DNA from: Alkalibacillus filiformis
GTDB taxonomy: Bacteria > Bacillota > Bacilli > Bacillales > Alkalibacillaceae
Length of the DNA: 64,000 bases
Direction of reading: 5' to 3'
Assembly (NCBI RefSeq): GCF_030814115.1
Contig: NZ_JAUSUP010000001.1
Coordinates: forward strand, 682,001 to 746,000
The notes under the pieces were generated by a model that had not been told where the DNA came from, ran no database searches, and was given only the letters and a program-made list of their open reading frames with translations. The translations under genes and the position numbers were made by a program. Positions 35,471 to 45,301 of this stretch are shown here, piece after piece. Numbering within the stretch: position 1 is the stretch's first letter; each line of letters starts with the position of its first letter.

Positions 35471-35818
35471 ATGCCAAAGGGGAAAGGCGTTGTCCTGTTA
35501 TACGTTATTGGTGGTTTAGCGATTATTGGAGTGTTGGGCCAATTAGTAATGAACCCTCTAGGTTTTCTTCAAAGTATTTTGATGATGTTAGGTTTTGCAG
35601 CTTTAATTGGTGCTCTTGTTTACTATTTCTTGATTCATCGTCGTAGAGCTCAAGCAGTTGGCTCTGGCTACAAAAAAGCAGTTAAACAATCTAAACAAAA
35701 ATATGGAACGGTTGACCGCGGCATGCGCTATAATTCTCATATAGAAAAGCCTAATAAAATTAGTAAAAGCCGTACACAGCGAAGTCATTTAAAAGTGATT
35801 AAAGGTAATAAAAAATAA
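35471..35818 (+). CDS. yqhP: SA1362/YqhP family membrane protein
   Basis: 115 residues: two close membrane segments (about 7-28 and 33-53) and a basic cytoplasmic tail (HRRRAQAVGSGYKKAVKQSKQKYG). The ATG at 35471 has AAAGGAGG upstream, and an extended -10 box TGGTATAAT lies near 35402-35410. Function unknown. Convergent with nrdJ across a shared terminator. Confidence 0.8.
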   Translation: MPKGKGVVLLYVIGGLAIIGVLGQLVMNPLGFLQSILMMLGFAALIGALVYYFLIHRRRAQAVGSGYKKAVKQSKQKYGTVDRGMRYNSHIEKPNKISKSRTQRSHLKVIKGNKK

Positions 35819-35849
35819 ACGCTAGACGATTTACTCGTCTAGCGTTTAT
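35816..35849. terminator. Bidirectional terminator between yqhP and nrdJ
   Basis: A perfect 13-bp stem AAACGCTAGACGA (35817-35829) with TCGTCTAGCGTTT (35835-35847) and A/T flanks, between convergent genes. Confidence 0.85.
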
Positions 35850-35856
35850 TACTATT

Positions 35857-38409
35857 TTATAATCCGCATTTTAATTGCGCTCCACAATTTGTACACGTAT
35901 TACAACCACCAACATCTTGTATATTACCTTTTCGACAAACTGGACACGTGTCTCCTACTTCAGAGCCGACTGTCACATTGGTGTTTTCTAATTCCTGAAC
36001 GGTATCCATTAAAACGACTTTTTGCTTCTCTTCCTCAAACAATTCTGTTTGCTCTGAGAACTCATTTTCTTCAGCTTTTAATGTTAAGACTTGTGTATCA
36101 CGACTTCCATCAACGTATACCGTCCCACCTTTTGCGCCACCTTTGTAAAGGCGTTGGTAAACTTGTTCTACTTGATCGACACGATAGCCTTTCGGAGCGT
36201 TTACGGTCTTAGAAATTGAACTATCTACCCAACGTTGGATCACACATTGTGTATCCGCATGCGCTTCTGGCTCTAGGTCCATTGCTGTTACAAACCAGTC
36301 TGGTAACTCTGTCTCATCAGCACCAGGATTACGTTCATAATAGTCTTGAGCAATGTCAGCTTTCACTTCGATAAACTTACCTAAACGACCACTACGATAG
36401 TACGTGAAGGAGAAATATGGTTCTAGGCCCGTTGATACACCTACCATCGTTCCAGTTGAGCCAGTTGGAGCAACTGTTAACAAGTGACTGTTTCTTATTC
36501 CATAGTTCAAGACGCCTTCGCGAATATCTTCAGGCATCTTTTGCATATAGCCTGTATTAATAAACTGCTCTCGTAGTGCCTGCGTCTCTTCCTCTGTTTC
36601 TCCTACTAAGAAAGGGAAGCTACCTTTCTCTTTTGCAAGCTCAATTGATGTACGGTACGCAGTTGTTGCGATTGTCTCAAATATTTGATCCACTAGTTGA
36701 TTTCCTTCTTGAGAACCATAAGCTGTCTCACAATAGATTAATAAATCATGCAGTCCCATAACACCAAGTCCAACCCTGCGTTCACCTAATGCTTGTTTGC
36801 GATTTTCTTCTAAGAAGTATGGTGTTGAGTCAATAACATTATCTTGCATTCTAACACCAGTTACGACAGTTTGTTTTAACCTCTCAAAATCTGGCTGTTT
36901 ACGTTCATGATCAGCAATTGTAGCTAAATTAACAGCTGCTAAGTTACAAACAGAATATGGAGCGAGCGGTTGTTCACCGCATGGGTTAGTCGCAACAACC
37001 TTTTGACCATATGCTTTTGCATTCGTTTCTTTATTTGCATTATCAATAAAGAAAATACCTGGTTCTGCTGAATACGTCGCACATATATTAATTAAATTCC
37101 ATAATTCTGTTGCTTTAATACGTTTATAAACTCTTGTTGCGAAACCTAAGTTTTCCCACTCACGGACATCTCCGACTTCGCTCCAATGTTCATTATAATA
37201 CGCCATTTCTTCTTCGGAATAACTTTCTACATCTGGGAAACGCAAATCATAGTCTTCTTCATTTTCAACTGCTTCCATGAACTCATCAGTAATACAAACC
37301 GAGATATTTGCACCAGTTAAAAACTCTGGATTATGAACACTATAAGTTCCACCGTCACGTAGTTTTTGTTCTGCTTCGCGAATGTTCTCTTCTGTAAATC
37401 CACCGTGACCTTCAATATGTTTATAATTCGCTACTCCTTGATAAAGCTGGTGCTCTGAATTAGATAATGGAGTGAATTTCAATTTGTCTTTCGCTTGTTG
37501 TTGAATCGTTTCATCATCAATGTTTTCGATTAAATACCTTAGAATACGTGGATTTTGCATTTTAGAAATAATAAATTCTATGATATCAGGATGCCAATCA
37601 TTTAACATGATCATTTGCGCACCACGTCTTGAACCACCTTGTTCAACTAAGTGAGTTAACTTCGCGATGTCATCTAGCCACGATACAGAACCGGATGATT
37701 TACCGTTGACACCGCGCGCTAAAGCATTTCGTGGTCTTAAAGTAGAACCATTCGTTCCAACACCGCCACCACGTGACATAATCTCCATCACCTGTTTACG
37801 GTGATCGCTAATTCCTTCTCTTGAGTCTTTTACAAATGGCATGACGTAGCAGTTAAAATATGTTACATCAGTGTTTGAACCTGCACCATATAGCACTCTT
37901 CCTGCTGGAACAAAGTTTAATGATGAAAGTTCTTGATAAAACTTCTCAAACCAATGTTGTCGTTTTTCTTCAGTTTGTTCAACCTGTGACAGACCAGTCG
38001 CATTACGCAACGCAATTTGTTCATAATAGATTTCTAATGGTTTATCAATAACGCATAATGGCTTTTCTATTAAGCCTGTTTGTTGGGCTTTTTCTGACTC
38101 CAATATATGGACAAATTCTTTCTCGATTTTCACAATCGCTTGATCACCATTTAATGTTTCAATATATCCTGTACCTCTTGCTGGGAATTTCGGGTCTTCT
38201 TTAATCGTTAAGACGACAAAGTCCCCTTCTTTTATTGTTTTCTTTTCGGTATCTTTGAATGCATAACGGTCTAACATGACAAGACGAGAAACACCTTTGT
38301 GAGTCGTGTTCATGTCAGGTGTAATGGGATGTACGTGTGGAAACTGATTTATATCTTGATTCAACTGTTCTACGTTCAGTTGAACTTGTTTCTCTTTTAC
38401 ACCTTGCAT
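35857..38409 (-). CDS. nrdJ: Vitamin B12-dependent (class II) ribonucleoside-diphosphate reductase
   Basis: Adenosylcobalamin enzyme making deoxyribonucleotides without an oxygen-built radical. 850 residues. Catalytic-barrel motifs include TGANISVCITDEF, ATNPCGEQPLAPYSVCNLAAVNL (active-site Asn-Cys-Glu) and LTVAPTGSTGTMVGVSTGLEP. The C terminus is a Cys-rich tail (CPVC...CNTCTNC...KCG) that fits a zinc ribbon and redox cysteine pair. Upstream are two NrdR-like boxes. It sits where B. subtilis has yqhQ, mntR and lipM, so it replaces or displaced them. No cobalamin riboswitch was seen in the leader. Confidence 0.93.
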   Translation of the reverse strand: MQGVKEKQVQLNVEQLNQDINQFPHVHPITPDMNTTHKGVSRLVMLDRYAFKDTEKKTIKEGDFVVLTIKEDPKFPARGTGYIETLNGDQAIVKIEKEFVHILESEKAQQTGLIEKPLCVIDKPLEIYYEQIALRNATGLSQVEQTEEKRQHWFEKFYQELSSLNFVPAGRVLYGAGSNTDVTYFNCYVMPFVKDSREGISDHRKQVMEIMSRGGGVGTNGSTLRPRNALARGVNGKSSGSVSWLDDIAKLTHLVEQGGSRRGAQMIMLNDWHPDIIEFIISKMQNPRILRYLIENIDDETIQQQAKDKLKFTPLSNSEHQLYQGVANYKHIEGHGGFTEENIREAEQKLRDGGTYSVHNPEFLTGANISVCITDEFMEAVENEEDYDLRFPDVESYSEEEMAYYNEHWSEVGDVREWENLGFATRVYKRIKATELWNLINICATYSAEPGIFFIDNANKETNAKAYGQKVVATNPCGEQPLAPYSVCNLAAVNLATIADHERKQPDFERLKQTVVTGVRMQDNVIDSTPYFLEENRKQALGERRVGLGVMGLHDLLIYCETAYGSQEGNQLVDQIFETIATTAYRTSIELAKEKGSFPFLVGETEEETQALREQFINTGYMQKMPEDIREGVLNYGIRNSHLLTVAPTGSTGTMVGVSTGLEPYFSFTYYRSGRLGKFIEVKADIAQDYYERNPGADETELPDWFVTAMDLEPEAHADTQCVIQRWVDSSISKTVNAPKGYRVDQVEQVYQRLYKGGAKGGTVYVDGSRDTQVLTLKAEENEFSEQTELFEEEKQKVVLMDTVQELENTNVTVGSEVGDTCPVCRKGNIQDVGGCNTCTNCGAQLKCGL

Positions 38410-38495
38410 TTCGTTACCTCCTTCACGTAAGATAGAATCGTACTAACATTTGTTATTAATTAATCTATCTTTACAGTATCAAAACCAAAACAACA

Positions 38496-38543
38496 AATCA
38501 ATATATAGTACTCTCATTTTTAAAATATCTCTATATATTGTGT
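38496..38543 (-). promoter_or_regulatory. Tandem NrdR-like boxes upstream of nrdJ
   Basis: AATCAATATATAGTAC (38496-38511) and TCTCTATATATTGTGT (38528-38543) match 12 and 14 of 16 positions of the NrdR consensus ACACWATATATWGTGT. They are 32 bp apart centre to centre, about three helical turns, as NrdR sites usually are. Confidence 0.65.
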
Positions 38544-38668
38544 TTTGTACATATTTAGTAGTGAAAGTCAATAGATTCTTTCGTACTTTTTATAGAATCT
38601 TTTTCTTATACCAAAATAACTAGAATAACATGCTCTAATAAGAAATAGAATAAGATAGAAAAAAATCT

Positions 38669-38697
38669 TTGAAACATATTACAAACACTCTTATAAT
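38669..38697 (+). promoter_or_regulatory. Sigma-A promoter of yqhL
   Basis: TTGAAA (38669-38674), 17-bp spacer, TATAAT (38692-38697), with AGAGGGGA before the yqhL ATG at 38734. Confidence 0.8.
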
Positions 38698-38733
38698 AAA
38701 TAGTGGACCTATTATAGAAAGAGGGGAAGCACG

Positions 38734-39126
38734 ATGGATGCATTACTAATCATATTAGTAGCAGTTGCCGCATTAATTTTATTTGCTGTATTTAGAAATA
38801 TGCGCATGCAAAAACATTTAAAAACGCTTACTGAAGAGCAGTTCAAAGAAGGCTATCGTAAAGCACAATTAATTGATGTACGTGAACCAAAAGAGTTTGA
38901 TCGAGGTCATATCCTAGGTTCTCGTAATATACCACTTTCACAAATGAAACAAAGAATGGGTGAAGTAAGAAAGGACCAACCTGTTTATCTTTATTGCCAA
39001 CGTGGTTCTAGATCAATGAAGGCTGCAAACTTACTTCGCAAAAATGGTTACGAAGGTCTACATCAGTTAAAAGGCGGATTTAGTAAGTGGACCGGAAAAA
39101 TTAAAGTGAAGAAAAAAGGTTATTAA
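38734..39126 (+). CDS. yqhL: Membrane-anchored rhodanese-like protein YqhL
   Basis: 130 residues: an N-terminal membrane segment (about 3-20) followed by one rhodanese domain with the catalytic cysteine in YLYCQRGSRSMKAANLL. Sulfurtransferase fold; substrate unknown. Single-copy rhodanese domains of this type are frequent in Bacillus. It has its own promoter and terminator. Confidence 0.88.
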   Translation: MDALLIILVAVAALILFAVFRNMRMQKHLKTLTEEQFKEGYRKAQLIDVREPKEFDRGHILGSRNIPLSQMKQRMGEVRKDQPVYLYCQRGSRSMKAANLLRKNGYEGLHQLKGGFSKWTGKIKVKKKGY

Positions 39127-39151
39127 AATCTAAACAATACCTTTAATTAGT

Positions 39152-39185
39152 AAAGCATACCAGCCATAGCTGGTATGCTTTTTTA
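39152..39185 (+). terminator. yqhL terminator
   Basis: Stem AAAGCATACCAGC with GCTGGTATGCTTT, loop CATA, followed by Ts. Confidence 0.88.
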
Positions 39186-39261
39186 CGTCTCTAAAATATT
39201 TGTTGGAGTTGGGTGTCTTTTCCTTTTTAGTCTGAAGGCTGTAATAGTATTATTTTAATAA

Positions 39262-39299
39262 CAAAAACAGTTCGGTTTATCAGAACCGAACTGTTTTTT
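39262..39299 (-). terminator. Glycine cleavage operon terminator
   Basis: AAAACAGTTCGGTT (39264-39277) with AACCGAACTGTTTT (39283-39296), 15 bp after the gcvPB stop; Ts follow on the minus strand. Confidence 0.85.
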
Positions 39300-39313
39300 A
39301 ACTTAATCAACCA

Positions 39314-40783
39314 TTAGTCTTCACGATAATAACGTAAGACAGGTTTTCTCGCTGCTGTTGTTTCATCCATACGATCAACAACTGTCGTGTGTGGTGCTTC
39401 TTGTACTTTTTCAGGATCTTCTTTAGCCTCGTTAGATATTTGAATCATCGCATCGATGAATTCATCTAACGTTTCTTTTGCTTCTGTTTCTGTCGGCTCA
39501 ACCATTAATGCTTCCTCAACATTTAATGGGAAGTAGATTGTTGGTGGGTGGTAACCAAAGTCTAATAGGCGTTTTGCCATATCTAACGTTCTAACACCCA
39601 TCTTCTTCTGGTTCTTACCAGATAAGACAAATTCGTGTTTACAATGTTGGCTAAATGGTAATTCAAACTCTGTTTCTAAGCGTCTCATCATATAATTTGC
39701 ATTTAACACTGCATTTTCACTTACTTGTTTTAAGCCGTCAGGTCCCATAGAACGGATGTACGTATAAGCGCGAACGTTAATTCCAAAGTTTCCGTAATAT
39801 GGTTTAATTCTACCGATTGATTTCGGACGGTCATAATCAAAGAAGTATTCTTCAGAATCACGCTTAGAAATTAACGGTTTCGGTAAATATGGTGCTAACT
39901 CTTCAGTTACTCCTACTGGTCCAGAGCCTGGTCCACCACCACCGTGTGGTCCTGTGAATGTTTTGTGTAAGTTTAAGTGAACAACGTCAAAGCCCATGTC
40001 ACCAGGACGAGTGTAACCCATAATTGCATTTAAGTTAGCGCCGTCATAATATAAGCGCCCTCCTGCTTCGTGAACAATTTCAGCCATCTCTAAAATATGC
40101 TCTTCAAACAGTCCTAAAGTGTTTGGGTTCGTTAACATTAATGCAGCTGTATTTTCATCTACAACGCGCTTCAAGTCTTCTAGGTCTACTAACCCTTGAT
40201 CATTGGATTTAACTGTTACAGCTTCAAATCCGGCAACTGTAGCTGAAGCTGGGTTAGTTCCATGTGCTGAGTCTGGAACAATGACTTTAGTACGGTGATG
40301 ATCACCGTTCGCTTCATGGAATGCACCAATCATCATTAGACCCGTCCACTCACCTTGAGCACCAGCTGCTGATTGTAGCGTTACAGAATGCATACCTGTA
40401 ATTTCACTTAATGATTCTTGTAGGTCATACATTAAAGCTAATGCACCTTGTACAGAACTTTCCTCTTGATAAGGGTGAATCATACTGAAACCTGGAATGC
40501 GTGTAATATCTTCATTAATTTTCGGATTATATTTCATCGTACATGAACCTAATGGATAGAAACCAGAATCTACACCATGGTTTCGTGTTGAAAGTGCTGT
40601 ATAATGACGCATGATTTGTAGTTCACTTACTTCAGGTAAATCTGGATTTTCTTGACGAATATATTCATTAGAAAACTCATCATCTAAGTTAATGTCGTCA
40701 ACATCTAGTTCAGGTAAGTGATAACCTTTACGTCCTTCTTGGCTCAATTCAAAAATGACTGGAAAATCTTGCTCTTTAGCCAT
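39314..40783 (-). CDS. gcvPB: Glycine dehydrogenase (decarboxylating) subunit 2
   Basis: C-terminal half of the split P protein; the PLP-bearing subunit. 489 residues from the ATG at 40783 (AAGTAGGTGAGG upstream), overlapping gcvPA by 8 nt. The PLP lysine is in [22 protein letters not shown]. The glycine decarboxylase is split in two, as in Bacillus. Confidence 0.94.
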   Translation of the reverse strand: MAKEQDFPVIFELSQEGRKGYHLPELDVDDINLDDEFSNEYIRQENPDLPEVSELQIMRHYTALSTRNHGVDSGFYPLGSCTMKYNPKINEDITRIPGFSMIHPYQEESSVQGALALMYDLQESLSEITGMHSVTLQSAAGAQGEWTGLMMIGAFHEANGDHHRTKVIVPDSAHGTNPASATVAGFEAVTVKSNDQGLVDLEDLKRVVDENTAALMLTNPNTLGLFEEHILEMAEIVHEAGGRLYYDGANLNAIMGYTRPGDMGFDVVHLNLHKTFTGPHGGGGPGSGPVGVTEELAPYLPKPLISKRDSEEYFFDYDRPKSIGRIKPYYGNFGINVRAYTYIRSMGPDGLKQVSENAVLNANYMMRRLETEFELPFSQHCKHEFVLSGKNQKKMGVRTLDMAKRLLDFGYHPPTIYFPLNVEEALMVEPTETEAKETLDEFIDAMIQISNEAKEDPEKVQEAPHTTVVDRMDETTAARKPVLRYYRED

Positions 40784-42125
40784 TAGCCTCACCTACTTCC
40801 TTCACAAATTGGTCGATTTCTTCTTTTGAACGAACTTCTGTCACTGCAACTAACATGTGCTGGTCATAGCCGTCACTGGTACGTCCTAAATCATAGCCAC
40901 CGATATAGCCTTTTTGCAGTAATTGTTCATTTACTTCTGAAACCGGCTTATTCAACTTCACAATAAACTCGTTGAAAAATGGTCCTTCATGTAATGTTTC
41001 AAAACCAGCCGCTTCAAATGCTTTTTTCGCATAACGTGCTTTTTTCATATTTAATTCAGCCATTTCACGAACACCTTGTTTACCAAGAGCTGTCATTGCA
41101 ACCGAAGATGCTAATGCGTTTAAAGCTTGGTTTGAACAAATGTTTGATGTCGCCTTATCACGACGAATATGCTGTTCACGCGCTTGTAACGTTAATACAA
41201 AACCACGACGACCTTCTTCATCGACTGTTTGACCGACAAGGCGCCCCGGTACTTTACGCATTAACTTTTTCGTTGTTGCGAAATAACCGCAATGTGGTCC
41301 ACCGAATTGTGCCGGAATACCAAACACTTGCGTATCACCAACAACGATATCTGCACCAAATTCTCCTGGTGGTGTTAAATATCCTAAAGCAAGTGGGTTA
41401 CTAGAAACAATCATCATCGTTTTCTTTTGATCTTCTAGCATCGTTTCAACTTCTTTTAATGGCTCAACTTGGCCGAAAAAGTTTGGATACTGAATAACGA
41501 CACTCGCAGTATCCTCATCTAGTTCAGACTTTAACTGCTCTAAGTCTGTTAAACCATTTTGGTAATCAATTTCAACAATCTCTAAGTTAAAACCTTTTGC
41601 ATACGTATAAATAACTTCCATTGATTCTGGGTGAATCGCTTTTGAGACAAGTACTTTTTTCTTTTTCGTTTGGCCTGCACTTAAGTTCACCGCTTCTGCT
41701 AATGCAGTACCACCATCGTACATAGATGAGTTTGCTACTTCCATCCCTGTCATTTCACAAACCATCGTTTGAAATTCAAAGATTGCCTGTAACTCACCTT
41801 GAGAGATTTCAGGCTGATATGGAGTATAAGCTGTATAAAATTCAGAACGAGAAATAACATGGTCTACAATAGATGGAATGTAATGTTGGTAGACACCCGC
41901 ACCTAAAAATGACGTATGAGATTTCGTATGACTATTTTGTTCAGCTAATTGTGTTAACTCTTTGGTTAACTCATATTCTGATTTAGCTGGTTTGATATTT
42001 AATTCACCATCAAAGCGGACTTTTTGTGGAATATCATTAAAAAGTTCTTCAGTTGAGTTTACACCAATTGTTTCTAACATATCTTTTCTGTCTTGATCTG
42101 TCATTGGAATATATCGATGTTGCAT
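40776..42125 (-). CDS. gcvPA: Glycine dehydrogenase (decarboxylating) subunit 1
   Basis: N-terminal half of the split P protein of the glycine cleavage system. 449 residues starting [17 protein letters not shown]. Characteristic stretches: [41 protein letters not shown] and [18 protein letters not shown] at 42125 after AAGGGGTG; 12 bp after gcvT. Confidence 0.94.
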   Translation of the reverse strand: MQHRYIPMTDQDRKDMLETIGVNSTEELFNDIPQKVRFDGELNIKPAKSEYELTKELTQLAEQNSHTKSHTSFLGAGVYQHYIPSIVDHVISRSEFYTAYTPYQPEISQGELQAIFEFQTMVCEMTGMEVANSSMYDGGTALAEAVNLSAGQTKKKKVLVSKAIHPESMEVIYTYAKGFNLEIVEIDYQNGLTDLEQLKSELDEDTASVVIQYPNFFGQVEPLKEVETMLEDQKKTMMIVSSNPLALGYLTPPGEFGADIVVGDTQVFGIPAQFGGPHCGYFATTKKLMRKVPGRLVGQTVDEEGRRGFVLTLQAREQHIRRDKATSNICSNQALNALASSVAMTALGKQGVREMAELNMKKARYAKKAFEAAGFETLHEGPFFNEFIVKLNKPVSEVNEQLLQKGYIGGYDLGRTSDGYDQHMLVAVTEVRSKEEIDQFVKEVGEANG

Positions 42126-42137
42126 TTACTTCACCCC

Positions 42138-43241
42138 TTACTTTCTTTTATAAAATGGTGTTGGAACTACTTGAGCGTTAAGCGTTCTTTTTCTTACTTT
42201 AACTTGTAATTCTTCACCTTCATTTACATACTGAGTATCAACTAGTGCTAGACCTACGTTTTTCCCCAATGTCGGTGACTGTGTGCCCGAAGTGACAAAG
42301 CCAACTTCCTCTTCATCTTTCATCACAGGATAACCATTACGAGGAATGCCTTTATCAATCATTTCAATTCCTACTAATTTACGTTTTGGCCCGTTTTCCT
42401 TCTGTTCTTTTAATACTTCTTTGCCAATAAAGTCAATTTCTTTATTCACTTTTACAGCAAAACCAATCCCTGCTTCAATCGGTGTAATGTCTTTAGTTAA
42501 CTCTTGGCCATACAATGCTAGGTTCGCTTCAAACCTTAACGTATCACGCGCACCTAAACCAATTGCCTGTAACCCTTCGTCTTCACCAGCTTTTAGTATT
42601 GCGTTCCATAAATCGACGCCAGATTCACGGTTAATATAAATTTCAAAGCCATCCTCGCCAGTATAACCAGTGCGTGATACTAATGCCCCATGTTCTACTC
42701 CATTTACTTTTACATCATCTTTAAAGCGGAAAAATTTAATAGCACTTAGATCTTCCGGCGTGATCTTTTGTAAAATCGATTGAGCATTTGGACCTTGCAA
42801 CGCTAATTGGACTAACCCCTCAGAGATATTGTTAATCTCGACATTTCCTTCTTGATGTTCGACTAACCATTCGTAGTCCTTTTCAGTATTAGCAGCATTT
42901 ACTACAAGTAAATAATCTTCTTCATCGCGCTTATATATTAGGAAATCGTCTACTGTACCACCATCCGGATAGCACATAGCTGTATATTGAGCTTGATTAA
43001 TGTTTAACTTACTTACGTCATTAGTCACCATCTTTTGTAGAAACGCTTCACTATCAGGGCCTGTTACTGTAACCTCACCCATATGTGAAACATCGAAAAG
43101 ACCGGCTTTTTCACGCGTTGCATGGTGCTCTTCTTTAATACTCGAAAATTGAACAGGAAGATCCCATCCACCAAAATCAATCGTTTTCGCACCTAATTTT
43201 TCATATTCTGGAAAAATTGGTGTTCTTTTAATTTCTCCCAT
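42138..43241 (-). CDS. gcvT: Aminomethyltransferase (glycine cleavage T protein)
   Basis: Transfers the aminomethyl carbon from H-protein lipoamide to tetrahydrofolate. 367 residues, with folate-binding GCV_T features ([44 protein letters not shown]) and a C-terminal beta-barrel. ATG at 43241 behind GGGGGTTATGAA. First gene of gcvT-gcvPA-gcvPB and preceded by a tandem glycine riboswitch. Confidence 0.95.
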   Translation of the reverse strand: MGEIKRTPIFPEYEKLGAKTIDFGGWDLPVQFSSIKEEHHATREKAGLFDVSHMGEVTVTGPDSEAFLQKMVTNDVSKLNINQAQYTAMCYPDGGTVDDFLIYKRDEEDYLLVVNAANTEKDYEWLVEHQEGNVEINNISEGLVQLALQGPNAQSILQKITPEDLSAIKFFRFKDDVKVNGVEHGALVSRTGYTGEDGFEIYINRESGVDLWNAILKAGEDEGLQAIGLGARDTLRFEANLALYGQELTKDITPIEAGIGFAVKVNKEIDFIGKEVLKEQKENGPKRKLVGIEMIDKGIPRNGYPVMKDEEEVGFVTSGTQSPTLGKNVGLALVDTQYVNEGEELQVKVRKRTLNAQVVPTPFYKRK

Positions 43242-43301
43242 TTCATAACCCCCGTTTTTACAATTAGGATAATGTACCAGTCACATGCTTATAAAAGCAT
43301 T

Positions 43302-43337
43302 AAAAAAGAGAATACCAAATTAAGCTTCGGTATTCTC
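43302..43337 (-). terminator. Riboswitch-controlled terminator before gcvT
   Basis: GAGAATACC...GGTATTCTC hairpin followed by six Ts on the minus strand, between the glycine aptamers and gcvT. This fits a transcription-attenuation expression platform. Confidence 0.85.
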
Positions 43338-43521
43338 TCTGTCCTGACACCTGAAAGTTTCACATCACTATGTAATGCTTACATCTTTGGTGGTTTATCT
43401 CTTATTCGATAAACACTCTCCAGAGGTGCGTCATACAAGAGTCTTTGTGCCTGAGAGATTCATACGTTACGTACTTGCTCCGTCGGCGTCACATCAGTTG
43501 TGAACTCTCCCCTTGTAATCA
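43338..43521 (-). promoter_or_regulatory. Tandem glycine riboswitch of gcvT-gcvPA-gcvPB
   Basis: The minus strand reads GGGGAGAGTTCAC, then CGCCGACGGAGCAAG and CTCTCAGGCACAAAGAC: the core elements of the first glycine aptamer. A short linker precedes a second aptamer (CTCTGGAGAG, ACCACCAAAGATGTAAG, CTTTCAGGTGTCAGGACAG). A terminator hairpin follows. In Bacillus this tandem element turns on the glycine cleavage operon when glycine is abundant. Confidence 0.95.
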
Positions 43522-43693
43522 TTCGCTCATAATATTTAATTTTTAGAGCATAATAAAACAATGAGATGTTTAATTAAATTGCTACATAAAAATTGTTTAA
43601 AAAGTATGAATAAAAATCTACTTGTATTATACCACATCTCTTCATGATGTGTAAGCGTCATCATAAAGTTTTAATAGTTAGGGGATCTCATAT
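43522..43693. other. Spacer between the glycine riboswitch and yqhH
   Basis: A/T-rich. A possible -10 TATTAT at 43625-43630 may serve yqhH, and another near 43536 on the other strand may serve gcvT; neither has a convincing -35. The ribosome site AGGGGATC precedes the yqhH ATG. Nothing else seen. Confidence 0.4.
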
Positions 43694-45301
43694 ATGAAAC
43701 CAATAGTTAATACTGATCATTTATACGAAGTCATTAACCGTGTGCAAGACTATCAAAACAGTGACTGGGATACATTTAAAAAAGCATATGAACTGAGCCA
43801 ACTATCGATGACCAACAAAAATGAGCTTAGTTCATTGAAGTATTTACCTAATCTTGAACTGCTACCGCACCAAAGAGAAGCTGTTGAGAAAGTTATTTTT
43901 CATATGCATGGTCGTGCTATTCTTGCTGATGAAGTTGGATTAGGTAAAACAATAGAAGCAGGCGTTATTTTAAAAGAATTAATGATCAAAGGATTAGTCA
44001 AGAAAGTTTTAATTCTAGTCCCTTCTTCTCTAATTAGACAATGGGAATCTGAGATGAATTATACATTTTTCATTCCTGCTAGAGCTAAGCATCGTTCGTA
44101 TCCTTGGGAAGCTTATGACATAGTCATCTCTTCAATTGATCTAGCCAAAAAAGAGCCACACGCATCTACTTTAATTGAACAAGAATTTGACTTATTAATT
44201 GTTGATGAAGCGCACCGACTGAAAAATGCTGATACGAAAAACTATCAATTCGTAAAACAACTAAAGTCAACGTATTGTCTATTACTTACAGCAACACCTA
44301 TACAAAATAAAATTGATGAAGTCTATCACTTAATGAAAATTGTACGTCCTGGTTTATTAGGAGATAAACGGATCTTTAAAGAAAAAGTGAAAAAGAGTAG
44401 CTATGATACGATTCAAACATTAATTAAACAGTCGATGGTCCGTTCCAGAAAAAGTGATGTTCAAGATCCTTGGGCTACAAGGGAGATCAAGACTATCCAA
44501 GTTAATTTTACAGCGGAAGAACAGCACGTATATGATGAGCTACAACAACTTGAAACATCACATGCATTAACGAATTTGACTTTATCACGTGAGTTTTGTT
44601 CAAGTCGTGAAGCTTGTTATTTATCAATGAAGAAGCAGGAAAAACTTAAAGAATCACCTATTGTTGAGTTAATTGAACAACTACCAAACCATGCAAAAGC
44701 TTTAAGAACAATTGACCTTATTCAAGAAATTGATGATAAAGTCATTATTTTTACAGAATATAAATCATCACAACTTTACTTACAATGGCTATGCCAACAA
44801 AACGGCATAAGTGCTGTGCCATATAACGGTGATTTTAGAAAAAGCAAAAAACAATGGATGCTACAGTTATTTCAAAACAATGCAAAAGTATTAATAGCAA
44901 CAGACGCTGGTGCAGAAGGCTTAAACCTGCAATTTTGTAAAAACATGATCCATTATGACTTACCTTGGAATCCGATGAAGTTAGAGCAACGAATTGGACG
45001 CATCCATCGTTTCGGGCAAAAAGATACAGTCAATATTTTTTACGTTGTCTTAAACAACACAATGGATGAAAGAATCCTCAACCTTCTTTACGATAAACTA
45101 TCTATTTTTGAAGGTGTGATTGGGGAAATTGACCAAATTTTAAGTAGCTTCGGTGCTAATAGTTTTGAAGAAGAAATAACGGATATCATTCAAGAATCAC
45201 AATCAACGAAAGAAGCAGAAATTAAAATCGATAACTTAGTATCCGTGATCCAAAGTGAAAGTGAACATTCTGAAGGGGAGCTAAAAGATGAAACAAGCTG
45301 A
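43694..45301 (+). CDS. yqhH: SNF2-family helicase YqhH
   Basis: 535-residue SWI2/SNF2 ATPase: a DEAD-like domain with Walker A ADEVGLGKTIEAG and the DEAH box LLIVDEAHRLKN, LTATPIQNK, then a C-terminal helicase domain with TDAGAEGLNLQFC and QRIGRIHRFGQ. Divergent from gcvT and overlapping yqhG, as in B. subtilis. Likely acts on DNA-protein complexes or at RNA polymerase like RapA relatives, but its role is unknown. Confidence 0.9.
   Translation: MKPIVNTDHLYEVINRVQDYQNSDWDTFKKAYELSQLSMTNKNELSSLKYLPNLELLPHQREAVEKVIFHMHGRAILADEVGLGKTIEAGVILKELMIKGLVKKVLILVPSSLIRQWESEMNYTFFIPARAKHRSYPWEAYDIVISSIDLAKKEPHASTLIEQEFDLLIVDEAHRLKNADTKNYQFVKQLKSTYCLLLTATPIQNKIDEVYHLMKIVRPGLLGDKRIFKEKVKKSSYDTIQTLIKQSMVRSRKSDVQDPWATREIKTIQVNFTAEEQHVYDELQQLETSHALTNLTLSREFCSSREACYLSMKKQEKLKESPIVELIEQLPNHAKALRTIDLIQEIDDKVIIFTEYKSSQLYLQWLCQQNGISAVPYNGDFRKSKKQWMLQLFQNNAKVLIATDAGAEGLNLQFCKNMIHYDLPWNPMKLEQRIGRIHRFGQKDTVNIFYVVLNNTMDERILNLLYDKLSIFEGVIGEIDQILSSFGANSFEEEITDIIQESQSTKEAEIKIDNLVSVIQSESEHSEGELKDETS

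Larger units (their letters stand above)
38410..38733. other. 324-bp divergent regulatory region between nrdJ and yqhL
   Basis: A/T-rich. Holds the nrdJ leader with its ribosome site (GGAGGTAACGAA) next to 38410, two NrdR-like boxes (38496-38543), and the yqhL promoter (38669-38697) on the other side. No reading frame or strong hairpin was seen in the rest. Confidence 0.7.

Noticed and set aside
38410-38495. Cobalamin riboswitch in the nrdJ leader
   Set aside because: The leader is too short and lacks the conserved B12-box; NrdR-like boxes explain the region better.
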